13,189 nucleotides of DNA, taken from NCBI GenBank assembly GCA_902489275.1, contig CABTZK010000038.1:1-13189 (forward strand). Direction: 5' to 3'. The translations under genes and the position numbers were made by a program. The notes below the pieces were generated by a model. It searched no databases. It saw only the letters and a list, made by a program, of their open reading frames with translations, and had not been told where the DNA came from. The stretch comes from an uncultured Porphyromonadaceae bacterium. Its GTDB lineage: Bacteria; Bacteroidota; Bacteroidia; Bacteroidales; Muribaculaceae. Shown one piece after another: positions 6,850 through 13,189 of the stretch; positions within the stretch are counted from its first letter, which is position 1, and the number at the start of each line of letters is the position of its first letter.

Positions 6850-8661
6850 TCAAAAGACCACCGAAAGGCCACCCATCACCCCCAGCCTTTGAGCGCCCAT
6901 GCCAGGCATCACATCCCACTTCTTGTTGAGCAGGTTGCTGGTTTGAAGCCAGAGCGTGAGCACTTTGTCAAAGCGGTAGCTGGCATCGGCATGCAAGTTA
7001 ACGGCATCGCTCATGGTGTAGAATGAGTATCTGAAGGTGGCAGCGTTGCTCTCGCTGTCGCCTGTGGGCAATTGGTACAGTGCCTTGCGGTCGCCACGCA
7101 TCTCCAGCCCCACGCGCACGGTCAGGGGGCGCATGGGGCGGAATTTGGCGTTGAAGTCGAGCACGTACTTGGGGCGGTCGAGCCCCAGCGTGTAGCCGTT
7201 ATAGTATTCGTGGGTGTTGATTTCGTCCTTTTGCGGAGCAAATACGCCCTTGGCACTCACTTCGGCCAGCGAGCGATACTGGTAGGCAACCTCTGCGCCG
7301 ATTTTCGCGCCACGCGTGTTGAAACTGCGGTAGTAGAGCGCTGCGTAGCGGTTCAGGGCAGTGGGAGTGACCACTGTGGTGGGGGCAGGCGCTGCAAGGC
7401 CGTTCCAGTAGCCGACAAAGGGGATGTAGGCCAGTTGGTCGTCCTTGAACACGCCAAAGCCCGTGAATGCCTTGAACGTGAATCCTTGGAATGGCCCGAT
7501 GTTGATGCCCATTTCGGTGTTGAAGGGCGAGAAGGTGTTCCCGTGCATGGCGAACGGGTCGCTGTAGCGGCTCAAGGCTGCCATGCGCGAGAGGGTGTTG
7601 AGTTGCTTGCCGCCCGTGACGTTGCCATAGAGCATGAGCCCTGGCGTCAGCTCATAGCTCAACTCCACTTGGGGTGAGATTCTGATTTTAGCGCCGTCGC
7701 TGAACGAGAAACTCACATTGCCGCCCAGGCGGGCGTGGAAGTCGTCGCCGGCGCTCACGGTGTAGAAAGGCGATAAAGTGAGCATCGACATGTTGTCGTT
7801 GTAACTCACCTTTTCCAAGTCGCTGAAAGAGGTGTTGATGTGGTCAATGTAGGTGTCCATGCCCACCGCGTGGCGGTCGTCAATCTCGTATTTCCCGCCC
7901 AACGTCACGTGGATGTGGTGCTGCTTGGCGCCGCTGTAGCCGTCGGCAAGGCTCTTGTTGTAGCCGGCATAGTTGTAGCTCAAGCCCGCCTGGTACCTCA
8001 AGTGGCCATCGCCCATTTCCAAGTTGCTTTTCCAGTGCCCGTTGAGCAGCACGTCGACAAGCGTTTGCTTGTTTTTGTCCCACCAGGAGCCCATGCCGCC
8101 GTAGTAGTTGAAATAGTCGAGATGCACCCGCGCGCCCAAGTCGAGGTCTCCAGCAGGCAGGGAGCTGTTGAGGTCAACTCCAATGGCGTTGTCGTTAAAC
8201 TTCTGTTTCAGGCGGTCGGCGTCGTTTTCAATGCGCTTGCTGCTGTTTTTCCCCGTCCAGGTGCTGTTGTGCTGTAGCCATAGGCTTGACTTGAGGTTCT
8301 CTTGGTTGGCCAGGCGGTAGCCTGCGCTTCCGGCTATGTTGAGCTGCGTGCCCGCTTTCAGGTCGACGTAGCCTTTCTGCTTGCTGAAGATGTGGCTGGT
8401 GCGGTAGCCGTATGGCAGCATGGTGGGGATGCCCGTGGGCGCTGTGGTGGGTTGCGTCCAGTTGCTGTATTTGATTTCGTTTCTGAGGGTGCTCTTGGCA
8501 GGTTTGATCACCTTGGGAAGCGTGCTTTTCTTCACCGCTTTTTTCTCAACGGGGACAAAGTCCTTGTCGAGTGTGATCTCCTTGTTGAGCTCTTGCGCCA
8601 TGCCGCCCATCGAAACGAGGCATAAGGCCAATGCGCAAAGGTGTATCTTTTTCGTAGCCAT
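6850..8661 (-). CDS. Outer-membrane beta-barrel protein without plug domain
   Basis: This 603-residue protein has a signal peptide (MATKKIHLCALALCLVSMGGMA, cleavage before Q23). A short basic, proline-containing periplasmic segment follows (about 24-75, with DKDFVPVEKKAVKKSTLPKV). The rest consists of alternating aromatic and polar strands such as GYVDLKAGTQLNIAGSAGYRL, and the last residue is Phe (GVMGGLSVVF), the usual outer-membrane insertion signal. The plug domain of true TonB-dependent receptors is absent and the length is shorter than theirs, although similar proteins are often labelled that way automatically. The start at 8661 places the signal peptide correctly and lies only 12 bases after the TPR gene's stop, so the two are probably cotranscribed. 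It ends next to the shared bidirectional terminator. It could be a porin, a transporter barrel or a secretion component. The envelope location is well supported; the function is unknown. Confidence 0.8.
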   Translation of the reverse strand: MATKKIHLCALALCLVSMGGMAQELNKEITLDKDFVPVEKKAVKKSTLPKVIKPAKSTLRNEIKYSNWTQPTTAPTGIPTMLPYGYRTSHIFSKQKGYVDLKAGTQLNIAGSAGYRLANQENLKSSLWLQHNSTWTGKNSSKRIENDADRLKQKFNDNAIGVDLNSSLPAGDLDLGARVHLDYFNYYGGMGSWWDKNKQTLVDVLLNGHWKSNLEMGDGHLRYQAGLSYNYAGYNKSLADGYSGAKQHHIHVTLGGKYEIDDRHAVGMDTYIDHINTSFSDLEKVSYNDNMSMLTLSPFYTVSAGDDFHARLGGNVSFSFSDGAKIRISPQVELSYELTPGLMLYGNVTGGKQLNTLSRMAALSRYSDPFAMHGNTFSPFNTEMGINIGPFQGFTFKAFTGFGVFKDDQLAYIPFVGYWNGLAAPAPTTVVTPTALNRYAALYYRSFNTRGAKIGAEVAYQYRSLAEVSAKGVFAPQKDEINTHEYYNGYTLGLDRPKYVLDFNAKFRPMRPLTVRVGLEMRGDRKALYQLPTGDSESNAATFRYSFYTMSDAVNLHADASYRFDKVLTLWLQTSNLLNKKWDVMPGMGAQRLGVMGGLSVVF

Positions 8662-8673
8662 GATTGTTGCTCT

Positions 8674-11600
8674 TTATTTTCTTGATTTTCTCTTCTTCGA
8701 CGACTTGTTGTCGGCACTTGAGTTGCTGTTTCTGTTTCTGTTTTTCTTCGCCTTGGGCTTGCTTTCGGTCACTTTGGCCGTTCTCACGCCCAGTTTCTTC
8801 AGACGCTTGTCGATCTCGTCAAAGATTTCCTTTTCCTTGCCGGGATAGTTGGCTTTGAGGCTTTCCAAGTACTGTCGAGCATCGGTTTTGCGTCCTTGCT
8901 TCATGTAGATGTCGCTCAGCAGGATGTATTGCTTCGCAAGCCAGTAGGCCTGTGGAGAGCCCGTGTCGAGCATCTTGTTGACGGTCGCCTCGGCGGCTTT
9001 GTAGTTGCCTGCCTCATATTGCAGCTTGGCCAGCTCGTGTGCGGCATGGGCTCCCGTTTCGGTGCTCACGTCTTTGGCAAGGGCATTGAGTGAGGATTCG
9101 GCGCTGTGCTGGTTGCCGGTCTTGGCATTGGCTATGGCGCGGTCAAGGCTCACCTCGCTGCTCTCGGCAGCGGTGAGGTTGGGGTTTTGCAGCAGGATGT
9201 CGGCAGTGGTGATCACGTCGTTCCAGCGCCCCAGTTCCAGGCTGTTGCGCAAAATGCCCAATTGTGCCACAATCTTATTGTCGTCGCTGCTCGACTTTTC
9301 AGTCAAGCGCTTGTAGGTCTCGATGGCTTCAGCTCTTTTACCTTGTTGTGAGAGGATGGCGCTCTTGATAGACAGGGCATCCTCGGCAAACGCGGCATCC
9401 TGTCCCGCGTCGAGTGCCGCGTCAAGATAGGCCAAGGCCTCGTTGAGTGCCCCGCGTTCGTAGTGGTAGCGCCCGATGTAGTACTGGGCGTTGGCGGCGT
9501 AGTTGCCCGTGGGGTATTGCTGCAAGTATTGCTCCATCTTGTCGATGCGGGGCTTGGAGGCGACAGCCGCTTTCTCGGCGCTTTGGAAGGTGAGGCGGTC
9601 GAGGTCGTCGACATTGAGTTGCGGAGCGTTGGGGATGCGCTTGAGGAACTGGCTGTATTGCGCCAGCTCGTTGCGGTCGGCATAGATGATTTTCAAGTCC
9701 TCGGCGGCCACTTTGGCTTCCTCGCTTGTGGGAGCGTCCATGATCACTGTCTTGTAGGCTTTGATGGCCTCTTCGGTATGGCTGAGATTTTTCTCGACAA
9801 GCGCTTTTTGAAGCAGCCCCTGGCGTGCCTCGCTCACCTTGGGGTAGGTCTTGTAGAGGGCGGTGTAGGTCGCCGAGGCCTCTTGGGGGCGGTTCAGCGC
9901 CTCGAGTGCGCGTCCTTTCTCTAACATGGCGCGCGGTGCCTTGGCAGAGTTGGGGTATCGAGCCAGCAAGGCATCCATTTGCTCAATCTTGCCCTGGTGG
10001 TTCTTGCGCAAGCCGGCCATCATGGCCTTGTCAAACATGGAGCCGTCGGCCGAGCCTTCGCTTTTGCTGATGGCATGGCTGTAGCTGGCCTCGGCGTTGC
10101 AGAAGTCCTGGGCGTAGTAGTAGGTGTCGCCAATGCGGTCGTAGGCGTCGCTCACGAGGGCTTTGTCGAGTGTGCCGCTGTCAATGGCCTTTTGAAACGA
10201 CTGGCGCGCTGCCTGGTAGTTCTTTTGCTTGTACTGGGCATACCCTAAGTCATAGCAGGCTTTCCCATAGTTCTCGTCGTTCCTGCTGGCCGTTGCAATA
10301 TAGGTTTTCAGGCTCTTTTCGGTTGTATTGTAGTCACCGCTGTCATATTGCGTCTGCGCCAGCCACAGGCGGCTCTCGTTCAAGATTTTCGGGTCATAGT
10401 TCCCCACCTTGATGGCGCGAGTCAGGAACTCGGCGGCTTGCTTCCGGTTGCCTTTTTGCAAGGCTTGCACGCCCAGGTTGTAAAGTACGTTTTGCTTGGC
10501 TTTGAGCACCTTGTCGCTGGGCTTCTTGATGCGGCCAATGCTGGCGAGCGCCTTGGCATAGTCGCTCGTGGCCATGTAGGCATCGACGAGATAGCCCTCC
10601 ACGTCGCTGGTGTATTTCGATTGCGGATAGTCGTTCAGAAATTGCTCAAAGAGCGCGATGCTGCTGCCAAATGGCGTGGTTGCGCCCTTGGCTTGTGACA
10701 CGGCGTAGTTGTAGAAGGCCGTTTCTTTCACGGTCTTGTCAAAGTCCATCGACGCGGCTTTTTGGAATGCCATCGCGGCCGATTTGCTCTCGCCCAGGCG
10801 CAACTGGCTTTGCCCGATATAGAGGTAGGCGCTTTGCGCCAGCGCATCGCTCTCGGTGGTGACGTCACCCAGCCTCTTCACCGCGTTGCTGTCGTCGTGT
10901 GCGCGATAGTCCATCACGCCCAAGGCGTAGGCTGCCGAGCGCACGATGGGGTCTTGCGTCGTCTCCAAGTACTTGTTGAGGAAGCCGCGCGCTTCGGCGT
11001 CGTTGCCTTGGTGGTAGTAGCTCTCGCCCACAAGCCGGTTGATTTCGGGCTCGAAATAGGCGTTAGCCTCGTCGTCGATGAGCGCTTTCCCCAGCGTGAT
11101 CACCTTGTTGTAGTCCTGGCGGAAAAAGTCGATTTGGCAAATGTAGTACTGGCTTTGATACCCCAGCTCGCCAATGCGGTTCACCTGGCTGAACTCGTCG
11201 TATGCGCGGTCGTATTCATGGTTGGCGTAGTTGATATAGGCATGGTAGAAATTGGTCGCGTCATGATAGCGCTTGGTGCCCTTGAGCCGGTTGTAGAGGT
11301 CGCGGGCGTCATCGTAGTTGGCCAGCTGCAAGTGGCAATAGGCCATGCGGTAGAGCAGGTCTTCGTTGAGGTCGTTGTTGAGTGCCTGCTCGCGCACCCG
11401 GGTGTAGGCAATGAGCGCGTCGCCATACTCGCCATGGTAGAAATAATAGTTCCCCATCCGCATCAGTGCGTCTTGCAGGAGCAGCGACGAGGGATGCCGC
11501 GCGACAAAGTCCTCTAAGGCCTCCAGAGCGTTGCGCTCGTCGCGCTCCATGCGGCTCAGGGCCACTCCGTACTCGGCTTCTTCGAGCATCTCGGCCGTGG

Positions 11601-11778
11601 CGGGCAAGTGGCGGAGTTGTGAGAGTTGGTCGATGGCGCCCAAGTAGTTCCTGTTCTCATACATGAGTTTGCCGCGCTCCCGATAGCCTTTAGCCCCAGT
11701 GTGCATCACGGTGTGCTGGGCGTTGACGAGTGCCGCGGTGGCAAGGCTAATCGTTAATAATACGGTCTTCAGTTTCAT
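8674..11778 (-). CDS. Large exported tetratricopeptide-repeat protein
   Basis: This 1034-residue protein starts with a signal peptide (MKLKTVLLTISLATAALVNA, cleavage before Q21). There is no cysteine at the cleavage site, so it is likely soluble in the periplasm rather than a lipoprotein. Residues about 30-980 are nearly continuous helical repeats of TPR type, for example YRMAYCHLQLANYDDARDLY (143-162), LGYAQYKQKNYQAARQSFQK (511-530) and LSDIYMKQGRKTDARQYLES (954-973). Several units have the 'LARYPNS' style of inter-repeat turn seen in BamD/YbgF-like repeats. Residues about 1000-1034 form a low-complexity basic tail rich in Lys, Arg, Ser and Asn. TPR solenoids serve as protein-binding scaffolds. 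Its close coupling to the barrel gene 12 bases downstream suggests the two proteins act together at the outer membrane; that link is inferred from gene order only. The promoter is at 11858-11888. Confidence 0.87.
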   Translation of the reverse strand: MKLKTVLLTISLATAALVNAQHTVMHTGAKGYRERGKLMYENRNYLGAIDQLSQLRHLPATAEMLEEAEYGVALSRMERDERNALEALEDFVARHPSSLLLQDALMRMGNYYFYHGEYGDALIAYTRVREQALNNDLNEDLLYRMAYCHLQLANYDDARDLYNRLKGTKRYHDATNFYHAYINYANHEYDRAYDEFSQVNRIGELGYQSQYYICQIDFFRQDYNKVITLGKALIDDEANAYFEPEINRLVGESYYHQGNDAEARGFLNKYLETTQDPIVRSAAYALGVMDYRAHDDSNAVKRLGDVTTESDALAQSAYLYIGQSQLRLGESKSAAMAFQKAASMDFDKTVKETAFYNYAVSQAKGATTPFGSSIALFEQFLNDYPQSKYTSDVEGYLVDAYMATSDYAKALASIGRIKKPSDKVLKAKQNVLYNLGVQALQKGNRKQAAEFLTRAIKVGNYDPKILNESRLWLAQTQYDSGDYNTTEKSLKTYIATASRNDENYGKACYDLGYAQYKQKNYQAARQSFQKAIDSGTLDKALVSDAYDRIGDTYYYAQDFCNAEASYSHAISKSEGSADGSMFDKAMMAGLRKNHQGKIEQMDALLARYPNSAKAPRAMLEKGRALEALNRPQEASATYTALYKTYPKVSEARQGLLQKALVEKNLSHTEEAIKAYKTVIMDAPTSEEAKVAAEDLKIIYADRNELAQYSQFLKRIPNAPQLNVDDLDRLTFQSAEKAAVASKPRIDKMEQYLQQYPTGNYAANAQYYIGRYHYERGALNEALAYLDAALDAGQDAAFAEDALSIKSAILSQQGKRAEAIETYKRLTEKSSSDDNKIVAQLGILRNSLELGRWNDVITTADILLQNPNLTAAESSEVSLDRAIANAKTGNQHSAESSLNALAKDVSTETGAHAAHELAKLQYEAGNYKAAEATVNKMLDTGSPQAYWLAKQYILLSDIYMKQGRKTDARQYLESLKANYPGKEKEIFDEIDKRLKKLGVRTAKVTESKPKAKKNRNRNSNSSADNKSSKKRKSRK

Positions 11779-11803
11779 TGATGTTCCTTTTTTGTTTTCT
11801 TGT

Positions 11804-11843
11804 GGGCATCACAGCCCCTCTGGGCATTGCGAGGGGGCTGCCC
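11804..11843 (-). promoter_or_regulatory. Strong hairpin in the TPR-barrel operon leader
   Basis: Read on the minus strand, GGGCA (11843-11839) can pair with TGCCC at 11808-11804, enclosing an inner GC-rich helix in which the CCCC run pairs with GGGG (11839-11831 with 11820-11813, one bulge). Alternatively GGGCA can pair with the nearer TGCCC copy at 11826-11822, which disrupts the inner helix. The hairpin is in the 5' leader, about 25 bases before the TPR start codon. A-rich rather than T-rich sequence follows it, so it is not a terminator. Confidence 0.5.
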
Positions 11844-11857
11844 TATGTTCTAACCTG

Positions 11858-11888
11858 CAAATATAATCAATATTCCGCAATGCCCCAA
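11858..11888 (-). promoter_or_regulatory. Promoter of the TPR-barrel operon
   Basis: On the minus strand, TATATTTG (11865-11858) matches the Bacteroidota -7 element. TTGG (11888-11885) sits 19 bases upstream as an imperfect -33 element. Transcription would begin near 11852, giving a leader of about 75 nt. Confidence 0.65.
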
Positions 11889-12078
11889 TCCACGCAGGGA
11901 AAACCACGTGAAAATAAGTTTTTTTAAGAAGCCGTTGTGGCGCTTTTGCTGGTAGGTGTCGGGCATGCCGTGTGCTCGGCTTTTCGAGGAGAGTCAGGGG
12001 CGCTGTGCCGAGCGAGCCGGCATTGGGCCGCGTGGCAAGAAACGCCTTAAAACAGGCGCTTGCATGGACCAAATGGCC
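11889..12078. other. Intergenic region between the TPR gene and rsmA
   Basis: This part of the 300-base gap upstream of the TPR promoter shows no gene-like frame; the open frames crossing it have unconvincing composition. It contains small stem-loops: TGCCG/CGGCA at 12006-12022 without a T-run, and one near 11968-11986 followed by TTTT on the + strand, where no + gene needs it. The only plausible functional element is the weak rsmA terminator listed separately. Confidence 0.5.
12035..12060 (-). terminator. Possible weak terminator of rsmA
   Basis: On the minus strand, AGCGCCT (12060-12054) can pair with AGGCGTT (12047-12041), seven pairs including one G-U, around a six-base loop. It is followed only by TCTTG, so the T-run is poor. 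It lies about 20 bases past the rsmA stop and is the best candidate there. Confidence 0.35.
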
Positions 12079-12858
12079 TTAGCGGAAACTTTGCACGAGA
12101 TTGGTGAGCTTGACGAATTGCCCCACCGTGAGTTGCTCGGGACGTAGCCGAAACACGTCCCAGTCCAGTGCCGGGCAGGCTTGGGGAAAGAGGCCGCGCA
12201 GGGAGTTGCGCAGGGTCTTGCGGCGCATGCCAAAGCTGGTTTTCACCACGGTCTTGAACAGTTTCTCGTCACACCCCAGCTCGGTGACCTGGTTGCGTAC
12301 GAGCTTAATCACCCCCGATTTCACCTTTGGGGGTGGGTTGAACACGTTTTCATCGACGGTGAAGAGGTAGTCAATGTCGTACCATGCCTGCAAGAGTACC
12401 GAGAGTATGCCGTAGGTCTTGCTGCCTGGCTGGGCTGCTATGCGCTGTGCCACCTCGCGCTGCAACATGCCGCTGCAGCATACCACTTGATCCTTGTAGT
12501 CTAACACCTTAAAAAAGATTTGCGAAGAGATGTTGTAAGGGTAGTTCCCGATGATGACCATCTTCTCGTCGCCCATGGTTTTTCGCAGGTCGAGTTTTAA
12601 GAAGTCGGTGGCCACGATGCGCTCTTGCAGTTGGGGGTAGGCTGCCTGCAGGTAGCTCACGCTCTCACTGTCGAGCTCCACCACCGTGAGGTTGTGTCCT
12701 GCTTGCAGCAGGAATTGGGTGAGTACACCCATTCCCGGTCCCACTTCCAAGGTAGGTGTTCCGCGATATTCCTCAATGGTGTTGGCAATGCGCTCGGCAA
12801 TGCTCAAGTCGGTCAGGAAATGCTGCCCTAATGCCTTTTTCGCTCTTACTTGCTGCAT
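12079..12858 (-). CDS. rsmA: 16S rRNA (A1518/A1519-N6)-dimethyltransferase
   Basis: RsmA (KsgA) dimethylates two adjacent adenosines in helix 45 of 16S rRNA during 30S maturation, using SAM. The 259-residue protein begins MQQVRAKKALGQHFL, the expected N-terminus. LEVGPGMG (37-44) is the SAM-binding motif I, ELD (61-63) the acidic motif, D85-F86 the adenine-contacting motif, NYPY (105-108) the catalytic motif IV, and FNPPPKV (173-179) the conserved late motif. The length is normal. The frame is open for 35 further codons upstream to 12963. The shorter start is chosen because that extension is not conserved-looking and would overlap the promoter at 12920-12927. The gene is transcribed leftward, away from the insertion sequence, and appears monocistronic. 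Confidence 0.96.
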   Translation of the reverse strand: MQQVRAKKALGQHFLTDLSIAERIANTIEEYRGTPTLEVGPGMGVLTQFLLQAGHNLTVVELDSESVSYLQAAYPQLQERIVATDFLKLDLRKTMGDEKMVIIGNYPYNISSQIFFKVLDYKDQVVCCSGMLQREVAQRIAAQPGSKTYGILSVLLQAWYDIDYLFTVDENVFNPPPKVKSGVIKLVRNQVTELGCDEKLFKTVVKTSFGMRRKTLRNSLRGLFPQACPALDWDVFRLRPEQLTVGQFVKLTNLVQSFR

Positions 12859-12919
12859 GTGCTCAATGATTGAATAGCTGCCTCGTGTCAAGAAAGTCGC
12901 ATGTGACTGAGAGGCGGGG

Positions 12920-12927
12920 CAAAGATA
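12920..12927 (-). promoter_or_regulatory. Probable -7 element of rsmA
   Basis: On the minus strand the sequence reads TATCTTTG, a match to TAnnTTTG, about 60 bases upstream of the chosen start codon. No clear TTTG is found at -33 (about 12947-12950). The nearby insertion-sequence end begins only about 70 bases further upstream. Confidence 0.55.
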
Positions 12928-13041
12928 GCAATTAAAAACGAGAATGAGCGCTTTCTCTCCCAATTTTCACCATTTCGTAAGTTCAATTAAGAAATGCAAC
13001 TTTTGGAAATGAACAAAAGGAGCGAAAAAGATATTTTTTCA

Positions 13042-13071
13042 GAGAAAAGAGGGGGTGTTCCCCTCTTTCTC
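13042..13071. other. Hairpin upstream of the IS30 promoter
   Basis: AAAGAGGGG (13046-13054) pairs with CCCCTCTTT (13060-13068), and the stem extends outward by three more pairs past one bulge. Insertion sequences often carry such structures near their ends to limit read-through from outside. Neither side has a clean T-run, so termination is not certain. Confidence 0.5.
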
Positions 13072-13087
13072 CGATGGAAAGTTTTAG

Positions 13088-13095
13088 TATCTTTG
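13088..13095 (+). promoter_or_regulatory. Probable -7 element of the IS30 transposase
   Basis: TATCTTTG matches the Bacteroidota -7 consensus. It lies 25 bases before the transposase ATG, predicting a leader of about 20 nt. The -33 position (about 13064-13068) has no TTTG and overlaps the hairpin arm. Confidence 0.55.
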
Positions 13096-13120
13096 TAGCC
13101 CCTTCCAAAAGTTACAAAAG

Positions 13121-13189
13121 ATGACACAACTCACCAGAGAGCAAAGGTACACAATTTCAGTGATGCACAAGCAAGGTTTTCAGCAAAAA
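13121..13189 (+). CDS. IS30-family transposase (N-terminal fragment)
   Basis: ATG at 13121 opens a frame that runs off the window after 23 residues. MTQLTREQRYTISVMHKQGF matches the N-terminal helix-turn-helix of IS30-family transposases, which typically begin with LT-x-EQRY-x-I and continue into a DNA-binding domain, followed by a DDE catalytic core. Only the start of the DNA-binding domain is visible, so whether the full protein is intact cannot be judged. The gene faces rightward, away from rsmA, and has its own candidate promoter. The family call rests on a short but characteristic pattern. Confidence 0.8.
   Translation, partial: MTQLTREQRYTISVMHKQGFQQK

Larger units (their letters stand above)
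12995..13116. repeat. Inverted 14-mers flanking the IS30 leader region
   Basis: TGCAACTTTTGGAA (12995-13008) and the inverse complement of TTCCAAAAGTTACA (13103-13116) agree at 13 of 14 bases. The outer copy probably belongs to the terminal inverted repeat. The inner copy lies across the predicted transcription start, between the -7 element and the transposase ATG. Such an arrangement would let transposase bind its own promoter region; that is inference. Confidence 0.6.
12995..13189 (+). mobile_element. Left end of an IS30-family insertion sequence (partial)
   Basis: The transposase frame starting at 13121 identifies the element. The outermost feature attributable to it is the 14-mer at 12995-13008, which has an inverted near-copy just before the transposase ATG. 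The true left boundary could be a few tens of bases further left. The right end and target duplication are outside the window. Confidence 0.65.

Noticed and set aside
11809..12072. An 87-codon minus-strand frame between rsmA and the TPR gene
   Set aside because: It spans the TPR promoter and leader hairpin, has no recognisable domain and no initiation context.
12859..12963. Longer rsmA start at 12963 adding 35 residues
   Set aside because: The added residues lack family features and overlap the -7 promoter element. The start at 12858 gives the standard RsmA N-terminus.
1..13189. CRISPR arrays, tRNA or rRNA genes, or a phage or defence cluster
   Set aside because: I saw no regularly spaced repeats, no tRNA-like cloverleaf with its conserved arms, no rRNA segments and no recognisable phage or defence proteins by inspection.

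Overview
The window looks like a chromosome segment of an anaerobic member of Bacteroidales, with Muribaculaceae or Prevotella-like relatives as the best guess. Four things point that way. Putative promoters match the Bacteroidota -33 TTTG / -7 TAnnTTTG pattern. Start codons lack Shine-Dalgarno sequences and instead follow AT-rich leaders. GC-rich genes alternate with very AT-rich spacers. The proteins resemble Bacteroidota families: a threonine aldolase, class III ribonucleotide reductase, a secreted M16 protease and outer-membrane beta-barrels. The taxon is inferred; no rRNA or other marker is present to fix it.

Layout. Bases 1-533 (+) are the 3' part of a PLP-dependent threonine aldolase. 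An AT-rich spacer follows, holding a near-consensus promoter, a 20-bp direct repeat spaced about four helical turns, and a leader of about 80 nt. That leader contains a possible 15-codon Arg-rich ORF and two mutually exclusive hairpins. It precedes nrdD (850-3057) and nrdG (3086-3601), the oxygen-sensitive class III ribonucleotide reductase and its radical-SAM activase, which end at a strong terminator (3687-3714). A separate + transcription unit encodes a large exported M16 zinc protease (3905-6724). It meets the minus-strand operon at a 40-bp perfect palindrome that should terminate transcription in both directions.

The minus-strand operon runs from a promoter near 11858-11888 through a 1034-residue exported TPR protein (11778-8674). 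Twelve bases later comes a 603-residue outer-membrane beta-barrel protein (8661-6850). Their spacing and exported nature suggest a periplasmic scaffold working with an outer-membrane barrel, but I cannot assign a substrate. Further right, rsmA/ksgA (12858-12079, minus) has its own promoter. Immediately beyond it is the left end of an IS30-family insertion sequence, whose transposase begins at 13121 (+) and runs off the window.

How the parts work together. nrdDG supplies dNTPs under anaerobiosis. RsmA matures 16S rRNA. The M16 protease, TPR protein and barrel are envelope functions. The least explained parts are the nrdD leader RNA, the TPR/barrel pair, and the inverted 14-mers that flank and overlap the IS30 transposase promoter.
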